DNA of 64,000 bases from Lysobacter enzymogenes (GTDB lineage Bacteria > Pseudomonadota > Gammaproteobacteria > Xanthomonadales > Xanthomonadaceae): positions 2,046,001 to 2,110,000 of the forward strand of contig NZ_CP067395.1 of NCBI RefSeq assembly GCF_017355525.1. Direction: 5' to 3'. Under the pieces are notes generated by a model. It had not been told where the DNA came from, searched no databases, and saw nothing but the letters and a program-made list of their open reading frames with translations. Positions 59,084 through 64,000 of the stretch are shown one piece after another. The position numbers and the translations under genes were made by a program. The stretch's first letter is position 1; each line of letters opens with the position of its first letter.

Positions 59084-59601
59084 TGGCAGGTCTCCCGGGT
59101 CATGATCACGCGGCCGATGGCGTTGACCGAGAACACCCGGCGGGTCTGCGCGTTGGGCTTGCAGACCGAAGCCTGCAGGTTGAAGTTGTAGACCGCGCGG
59201 CGATCGGTGCCGCCGCGATCGTTGAACACCATCTCGGTCAGGCTGCCGAAATCCATCACGATGCCGTCCTGCGGCTCGATGACGCGCTTGACCTCGGAGG
59301 CTTCCTGGATCGTGCCGTTGCCGTTCTCGTCGGTCCACACCAGCATGCCGTTGGCCCAGTTGTTGCCGCAGAGCTCTGCGGACGGCTGCTTGGGACAGAT
59401 GTGCGCGGTGCTCTTGCTGCGCAGCGCTTCGGCGCGGGCGAAGTTGACCGTCGCCATCAATTGATTGGCCGCGCCGCTGACCCGGTTGGAACGAATCGCC
59501 TCGGTGAACGACGGCAACGCCAACGCCAGCAGGATCGCGCCGATCCCGAGGGTCACCAGCAGCTCGATCAGAGTGAAACCGGCAGAGCTCCGCCTGGCCA
59601 T
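59080..59601 (-). CDS. fimT: Minor pilin FimT (GspH family)
   Basis: A 173-residue minor pilin. The leader MARRSSAG is eight residues long, with cleavage after Gly and FTLIELLVTLGIGAIL following; the globular domain ends with the Cys-rich motif (VCKPNAQTRR...TRETCQ). The ATG at 59601 is preferred over the one six codons earlier because of its GGGGAAGAG ribosome site. It is the first gene of the operon fimT-pilV-pilW-pilX-pilY1-pilE, all with overlaps or gaps of 4-15 bases. A divergent gene (59843) shares the upstream region. Confidence 0.9.
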   Translation of the reverse strand: MARRSSAGFTLIELLVTLGIGAILLALALPSFTEAIRSNRVSGAANQLMATVNFARAEALRSKSTAHICPKQPSAELCGNNWANGMLVWTDENGNGTIQEASEVKRVIEPQDGIVMDFGSLTEMVFNDRGGTDRRAVYNFNLQASVCKPNAQTRRVFSVNAIGRVIMTRETCQ

Positions 59602-59842
59602 GTGCGATCTCTTCCCCAAACTGGACGGTCGAGATGCTAACAGTCGGAATTACCTACAAAAGGTGCCACACCGACGAGCGGTCAGGCGGAGTAAGTCAGT
59701 GGTTTTTGAGCCTAGGAATAGTCCGACAGGCGTCACGACTTAGTCTTACCGACGGTCGTTGCTTGCGCCGCTGGCCGTTTCCTGCGGCCGGCGGCGAAGC
59801 TGTGAACCCCGAGCGATCCGTGCATCCGCCAAGGAATGGCCC

Positions 59843-60382
59843 ATGCGAATCAAGCAGTTGGACGGTTACGAGTTCTTCGCCGCGTTCTTGCTGGTGAATC
59901 TGTTGAGCCTGTTGGTGAGCCCGGCGCCCAGGGCCAGTTTCGACGGGTCGCCGCTGCGGTCGTTCTCGCAAGGGCTGGGCAGCCTGTACGCCCAGGCCGC
60001 CGGCCATGCCGCGAGCAACGGCGTGCCGGTGCAGCTGTGCCCGGTGCGCTGGATCTACTTCGATTGCGACGACCGCGGCGACTGGAGCCGCGGCCTGATG
60101 GGCTTCATCGACGCCAACCACAGCCGCCAGCTCAACTACGGCGAGGAAGTGCTGCGCCGCCACCTGCCCCTGCCCTCGCACCTGCGCCTGCGCGCGCTCG
60201 GCCGGCCGCGGCCGATCCGCTTCCAGCCCGGCAGCGGCCGGGTCGACCGCGACGTGCCGCTGCTGCTGTGCGACCTGGACGGGACGCCGCGCGGCTGGGT
60301 GTTGCGCTATCGCGACGGGCGCGGGTTCGCGGCGCGCGTCGCGGAGGCGGCGGAGCTCGCGCAATGCCGCGCCGACGAGTGA
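59843..60382 (+). CDS. GspH/FimT-like membrane-anchored protein
   Basis: A 179-residue protein divergent from the pilin operon. The N-terminus RIKQLDGYEFFAAFLLVNLLSLLVS is a hydrophobic anchor with Gly-Tyr where prepilins have Gly-Phe, but Glu5 is missing, so normal prepilin cleavage is doubtful. The C-terminal domain reads QLCPVRWIYFDCDDRGDWSRGLMGFID, EVLRRHLPLPSHLRLRAL and RPIRFQPGSGRVDRD, then LLLCDLDG and GWVLRYRDGRGFAA, like the GspH/FimT head. A strong AAGGAA ribosome site is present. It may be a non-cleaved partner or regulator of the minor pilins. Confidence 0.65.
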   Translation: MRIKQLDGYEFFAAFLLVNLLSLLVSPAPRASFDGSPLRSFSQGLGSLYAQAAGHAASNGVPVQLCPVRWIYFDCDDRGDWSRGLMGFIDANHSRQLNYGEEVLRRHLPLPSHLRLRALGRPRPIRFQPGSGRVDRDVPLLLCDLDGTPRGWVLRYRDGRGFAARVAEAAELAQCRADE

Positions 60383-60417
60383 GGCTGCGGGCGCCGGCCG
60401 CGACGCCGCGACGCGGA

Positions 60418-60816
60418 CTAGGTCAAGGCGCCGCGCGCATGCAGCCAGTCGAAGACCAAGCCGTCTACGGCCGATGCGCGGTGCTTGTCCGCGTAGCCCA
60501 GCCATTGCCATTCCTCGATCTCGGCCGCCGCGGTCGGCTCGCCTTCGGGTTCGGCCGCGTAACAGATCATCCGCACCAGGACGCCGTCCGCATGGCCGTG
60601 CGCCTGGGCCTGGAACGTCGCCAGATAGGCGATCGAATCGGCGCGCAGCCCGACGGCGAGTTCCTCGCGGATTTCGCGCGTCAGGCACTGCGCGTCGGAC
60701 TCGCCGGGCTCGCGTTTGCCGCCCGGCAGATAGAAGCGGTCCTTGCCGCGCGAGCGCGCGCTCAGAACCTTGCCGTCGCGCAGGTGGATCCAGGCCACTT
60801 TGTCGATCGCGCTCAT
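60418..60816 (-). CDS. NUDIX hydrolase
   Basis: A 132-residue NUDIX enzyme. The box reads GGKREPGESDAQCLTREIREELAVGL: G-x5-E-x7-REIREE is complete, with the final Gly of the consensus replaced by Ala. A nucleotide-binding loop (GKDRFYLPG) precedes it and a C-terminal beta-strand region (EIEEWQWLGYADKHRASAV) follows. The substrate cannot be told from sequence. The start MSAIDKV has a GGAGAGG ribosome site; a longer frame extends into non-coding DNA. Confidence 0.85.
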   Translation of the reverse strand: MSAIDKVAWIHLRDGKVLSARSRGKDRFYLPGGKREPGESDAQCLTREIREELAVGLRADSIAYLATFQAQAHGHADGVLVRMICYAAEPEGEPTAAAEIEEWQWLGYADKHRASAVDGLVFDWLHARGALT

Positions 60817-60906
60817 GCCGAAACGGTCCTCTCCAATCGCGAAGCCGTCCGCTCCGGATGCAGCGACGCGGCGAAGTTCGGCCGCAACGCCGCCGGCGAC
60901 CGGACC

Positions 60907-60946
60907 GGAAAAAGAAAAAGGCCGCGATTGCTCGCGGCCTTTCTCG
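60907..60946 (-). terminator. Terminator of tRNA-Asn
   Basis: On the minus strand AGGCCGCGAG and CGCGGCCTTTTTC form a stem-loop with a T run, just after the CCA of tRNA-Asn. Confidence 0.75.
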
Positions 60947-60950
60947 AATC

Positions 60951-61027
60951 TGGCGCCCGAAGTTGGACTCGAACCAACGACCCCCTGATTAACAGTCAAG
61001 TGCTCTAACCGGCTGAGCTATTCGGGC
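60951..61027 (-). tRNA. tRNA-Asn (GTT)
   Basis: A 77-base tRNA with encoded CCA. The acceptor stem is GCCCGAA, the anticodon loop CTGTTAA (anticodon GTT) is closed by CTTGA/TCAGG-type pairs, and the T arm contains GGTTCGAGTCC. A terminator follows. Confidence 0.95.
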
Positions 61028-61116
61028 GGGGCTGCATATGATGCTGATTCAACACCCCGGCGTCAACACTTGCGTGAACATGAAGCGCTGCCGCCGGAGC
61101 CCGCCATCATACCCGT

Positions 61117-62523
61117 TCAGGTCACCACGCGGTAGCAGGGACGGTACTCGCCGGCGATCTTCATGCGCCGCTGTTCGACGAAGGCGCGCAGCAGTTCGTC
61201 CAGCGACTGCATCATGTCCGGGTCGCCGTGGATTTCGAACGGGCCGAACTGCTCGATCCGGCGCATGCCGTCTTCCTTGACGTTGCCGGCGACGATGCCC
61301 GAGAACGCCCGGCGCAGGTCCGCGGCCAGTTCGTGCGGCTTGCGGCCGTGGTGCAGGTCCAGCGCGGCCATCGCTTCGTGGGTCGGCACGAACGGCTTCT
61401 GGAAGGTCAACGGAATGTCGATCGACCAGTTGAAGAAGAACGAGTCCTTTTGCTCGATGCGGTACTCGCGCACCTTGCGGATGCCCTGCGACATCGCCCG
61501 GGCCACGCGCTCGGGGTCGCCGACGATGATCTCGTAGCGCTGGGTCGCGACCTCGCCCAGGGTCAGGCGCAGGAACTTGTCGATCTGCTCGAAATACGGG
61601 GCCGACGCGGTCGGGCCGGTCAGGATCAGCGGGAACGGCAGGCCGGCGTTCTCCTCGCGCAGCAGGATGCCGAGCAGGTACAGGATCTCCTCGGCGGTGC
61701 CGACGCCGCCGGGGAACACGATGATGCCGTGGCCCATGCGGACGAAGGCCTCCAGGCGCTTCTCGATGTCCGGCATGATCACCAGGTGGTTGACGATCGG
61801 GTTCGGCGATTCGGCGGCGATGATGCCCGGCTCGGTGATGCCGATGTAGCGCATGGCGCGGCGGCGCTGCTTGGCGTGGGCGATGGTCGCGCCCTTCATC
61901 GGGCCCTTCATCGCGCCCGGGCCGCAGCCGGTGCAGATGTCCAGGCCGCGCAGGCCGAGCTCGTAGCCGACCTGCTTGGTGTAGATGTACTCGTCGCGCG
62001 AGATCGAGTGGCCGCCCCAGCACACCACTAGGTTCGGGTCGGCCGGATGCAGGATGCGGGCGTTGCGCAGCAGGCCGAACACCGAATCGGTGAGGCCGTC
62101 GCTGGACTCCAGGTCGCGGCCGCCGCCCTTGCCGAGCTCGATCGCGGTGTAGGCCAGGTCGCGGACCACGGCGAACAGCAGTTCGGCCACGCCGCGGATG
62201 ATCTCGCCGTCGACGAAGGCCATCGCCGGCGCCTTGACCAGGTCGATGCGCATGCCGCGGTCCTGCTGGTGCACTTCGATGTCGAAATCGGGATACAGCT
62301 CGCGCGCGGCGCGCGGGTCGTCGGACGCGCTGCCGCTGGTCAGCACCGCCAGGGCGCAGCGGCGCAGCAGGTCGTGCATGCCGGTGGAGGCGTCGCGCAG
62401 GCGCGCGACCTCGTCGCGGGACAGGACATCGAGCCCGCCCTTGGGGTAGATGCGTGCGTTGACCGTCGGCAGGACGGTCGCGGTGGGGGTTGCGGTCATT
62501 GCGGTTTTCTCTGTCGTCTTCAT
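61117..62523 (-). CDS. ppnN: Nucleotide 5'-monophosphate nucleosidase PpnN (LOG family)
   Basis: A 468-residue protein of the LOG/PpnN family, which cleaves nucleotide monophosphates to base and ribose 5-phosphate; the E. coli enzyme is stimulated by ppGpp. The N-terminal part (MKTTEKTAMTATPTATVLPTVNARIYPKGG) resembles the DUF4478 region. The LOG core has CGPGAMKGPMKGATIAHAK and VFPGGVGTAEEILYLLGILL. The C-terminal DUF3412-type region ends with KEDGMRRIEQFGPFEIHGD. Start MKTTEK is used for its ribosome-like sequence. Length is close to the E. coli 454 residues. Confidence 0.92.
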   Translation of the reverse strand: MKTTEKTAMTATPTATVLPTVNARIYPKGGLDVLSRDEVARLRDASTGMHDLLRRCALAVLTSGSASDDPRAARELYPDFDIEVHQQDRGMRIDLVKAPAMAFVDGEIIRGVAELLFAVVRDLAYTAIELGKGGGRDLESSDGLTDSVFGLLRNARILHPADPNLVVCWGGHSISRDEYIYTKQVGYELGLRGLDICTGCGPGAMKGPMKGATIAHAKQRRRAMRYIGITEPGIIAAESPNPIVNHLVIMPDIEKRLEAFVRMGHGIIVFPGGVGTAEEILYLLGILLREENAGLPFPLILTGPTASAPYFEQIDKFLRLTLGEVATQRYEIIVGDPERVARAMSQGIRKVREYRIEQKDSFFFNWSIDIPLTFQKPFVPTHEAMAALDLHHGRKPHELAADLRRAFSGIVAGNVKEDGMRRIEQFGPFEIHGDPDMMQSLDELLRAFVEQRRMKIAGEYRPCYRVVT

Positions 62524-62660
62524 CGATTCGTAGGGGAACGACTCTAGCAGCTTGCCGCGGGGCTGCGGCGCGGACCGGAGCCGGCCCGCCGGGCGCGCAA
62601 GCGACGGCCGGCAAGTACGGCAAAGCCGTCCCCGCGGCCGGCGCCGGGGCCCCATAAAAA

Positions 62661-62692
62661 GAAAACGGCCGGGGAAGCCCCGGCCGTTTTCC
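62661..62692 (-). terminator. Terminator of the receptor gene
   Basis: On the minus strand GAAAACGGCCGGGG, CTTC, CCCCGGCCGTTTTC forms a 14-bp stem followed by TTTTT. It lies 25 bases beyond the receptor stop and also faces the divergent ppnN start region. Confidence 0.85.
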
Positions 62693-62716
62693 TGGATCGT
62701 TGCCGCTGCCGCAAAA

Positions 62717-64000
62717 TCAGAAGCGGTAGCGGAAGCTCACCTGAGCCGCCCAACGCGAGATGCCCTTCTCGTCGTAGATCTGCTCGGGATCCGGGGTGTT
62801 GAAGCGGTAGACGTACTTGCCGGTCGCCGGATCGACGCCGCCGTACTCGACCACGCCGCGCATGCCCGGGAACGCCACTTCTTCGACGCGGCCCCACTTC
62901 TTATTGATCATATTGCCGACGTTCATGATGTCCACGGCCAGCTCGGCCTTGTGGCCGGTCATGAAGCCCGGCAGTTCCTGCGCGATGTGCAGGTCGAACT
63001 GGTTGACCCACTTGCCGCGCACGTCGTTGCGCTTGGCGACCTGACCCAGGTGGCTGCGCAGGTACTCGTTGCCGTTGACGAAGTTCCAGAACGCCTGCTC
63101 TTCGGCCGGGTTGCGGAACAGCACGTCGCCCATGCTCTTGGGGATGTACAGCAGGTCGTTCAGACGGCCGTCGCCGTTGGCGTCGTTGTCGAACGCGTAG
63201 CTGTACGGACGGCCCGAGCGGCCTTCGTACACCAGCGAGACGATGGTGTTGTAGTCGCCGAAGAACGCGTGCTTCCAGTTGACGTTGGCGGTGAAGCGGT
63301 CGCGGATCTCGTAGGCCGAACGCGCGGCGACTTCTTCGTTGGCCTGGAACACGCCGACATTGCCGAGCTGCGAGCTCGAGGTCGAACTGGTCAGCGGGCT
63401 GACTTCGGTGGCGTGGGTGTAGGTGTACGCGACGCCCCAGGCCCAGTCGCTGTTGTTGAACGGCTTGTTCAACGACACGGTGAACTGCTGGCTTTCGCCC
63501 TTGGAGGTGTTGCGGGCGATGATGGCGTCGTTGTACAGGGTCGAACGGGCGGCGCGCGCGTTGGTACGGCTGCTGACGCAGGCCGGGCCGCCGGCAAGGC
63601 CGGTTTCGTTCAAGCACGCGGTACCGTCGCGGTTCCAGCTCAGCGGGCTACGGCCAGCCGCGTCCCAGTAGATGTTGCGGCCGTCCTGGCCGACGCGCTG
63701 CACCGCGCCGAGGTTGAGCTGCTGGTAATACAGCGCGTCCTCGACCTTGGTCACCACGCCTTCCACCGCGGCGACGATGCCGTACCACGGCAGCTCGGTA
63801 TCGAACGCCAGGTTCGCCTTCCACACCGACGGCAGGCTCAGGTCCTTCTCGATGAAGTCGACCGATTGCTGGCCGCCGGTGCCGGGGTTGAACAGGCCCA
63901 ACTGGGCGTTCGGATCCGGGCTGAAGCGGGTGATGCCGTTGGTGAACAGGTAATCGGTGTACGAGATGCCGTTGTTCGAGTACGGGTTGGCCAGCCACAC
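62717..64000 (-). CDS. TonB-dependent receptor, C-terminal part (cut by window edge)
   Basis: The visible 427 residues end an outer-membrane beta-barrel: repeated beta-strand segments (YAWGVAYTYTHATEVSP, FTANVNWKHAFFGDYNTIVSLVYEGRSGRPY) finishing with the terminal FRYRF, the aromatic C-terminal residue required by the Bam machinery. The Oar-like, carboxypeptidase-regulatory type seen in Xanthomonads is suggested by the fibre of Tyr/Asn-rich strands and the lack of a siderophore plug. The N-terminal part, including any TonB box, is outside the window. Its terminator follows. Confidence 0.8.
   Translation of the reverse strand: MWLANPYSNNGISYTDYLFTNGITRFSPDPNAQLGLFNPGTGGQQSVDFIEKDLSLPSVWKANLAFDTELPWYGIVAAVEGVVTKVEDALYYQQLNLGAVQRVGQDGRNIYWDAAGRSPLSWNRDGTACLNETGLAGGPACVSSRTNARAARSTLYNDAIIARNTSKGESQQFTVSLNKPFNNSDWAWGVAYTYTHATEVSPLTSSTSSSQLGNVGVFQANEEVAARSAYEIRDRFTANVNWKHAFFGDYNTIVSLVYEGRSGRPYSYAFDNDANGDGRLNDLLYIPKSMGDVLFRNPAEEQAFWNFVNGNEYLRSHLGQVAKRNDVRGKWVNQFDLHIAQELPGFMTGHKAELAVDIMNVGNMINKKWGRVEEVAFPGMRGVVEYGGVDPATGKYVYRFNTPDPEQIYDEKGISRWAAQVSFRYRF

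Noticed and set aside
59602..59842. Sigma-54 promoter (TGGCAC...) upstream of fimT
   Set aside because: On the minus strand TGGCACCTTTTGT has no GC at the required -12 position, so the match fails. Pilin control by RpoN is possible but not shown here.

Overview
The window is GC-rich DNA packed with genes on both strands. It most likely comes from a member of the Xanthomonadaceae (gamma-Proteobacteria), probably Lysobacter or a close relative. The reasons are the local gene orders (thrS-infC-rpmI-rplT-pheS-pheT-ihfA-merR-tRNA-Pro; rsmD/coaD/YfhL-type ferredoxin/ggt; ftsY-asmA-like-mutY-yggX), a type IV pilus minor-pilin operon, an outer-membrane receptor ending in Phe, many small exported proteins, and dispersed intergenic repeats (GGGATTCGG-type and REP-type). 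The genus is inferred from overall character, not from a marker gene.

Layout. 1-4.9 kb (minus): a truncated exported protein, an MBL-fold hydrolase, a membrane protein, gamma-glutamyltransferase, ferredoxin, a tandem terminator array and a lipoprotein. 4.9-10.6 kb: coaD and rsmD (minus), then ftsY, an AsmA-like protein, mutY and yggX (plus). 10.8-16.9 kb: small exported proteins, a yjhX-yjhQ toxin/antitoxin-like pair, a 514-residue protein of unknown function, an acyltransferase and tRNA-Phe. 17.2-26.7 kb: a secreted subtilisin-like protease, then a four-gene signalling operon with overlapping or closely spaced genes (FHA-GAF protein, Ser/Thr kinase with TPRs, soluble histidine kinase, LuxR-type regulator). 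26.8-37 kb: acyl-CoA dehydrogenase, HNH nuclease, dxs, a Fur-box-linked DUF3649-PepSY-DUF3325 operon and a TraB/GumN protein. 37-46 kb (minus): the translation block from thrS to ihfA, with a probable AUC start in infC, a candidate leader-peptide attenuator before thrS and an exported protein inserted before pheS. 46.4-49.7 kb: an ABC exporter, an MvdC/MvdD-type ATP-grasp ligase and a convergent 53-codon gene, which together look like a small graspetide (omega-ester peptide) locus. 50-60.4 kb: tRNA-Val, uvrB, the fimT-pilV-pilW-pilX-pilY1-pilE operon and a divergent GspH-like protein. 60.4-64 kb: NUDIX hydrolase, tRNA-Asn, ppnN and the C-terminal part of a TonB-dependent receptor.

Most of the window is housekeeping. 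The parts that deserve follow-up are the candidate graspetide locus, the kinase/two-component operon, the yjhXQ pair, and the translational and transcriptional control signals at infC and thrS. Long open frames antisense to real genes are common here because of GC skew at third codon positions, and they have been left out.
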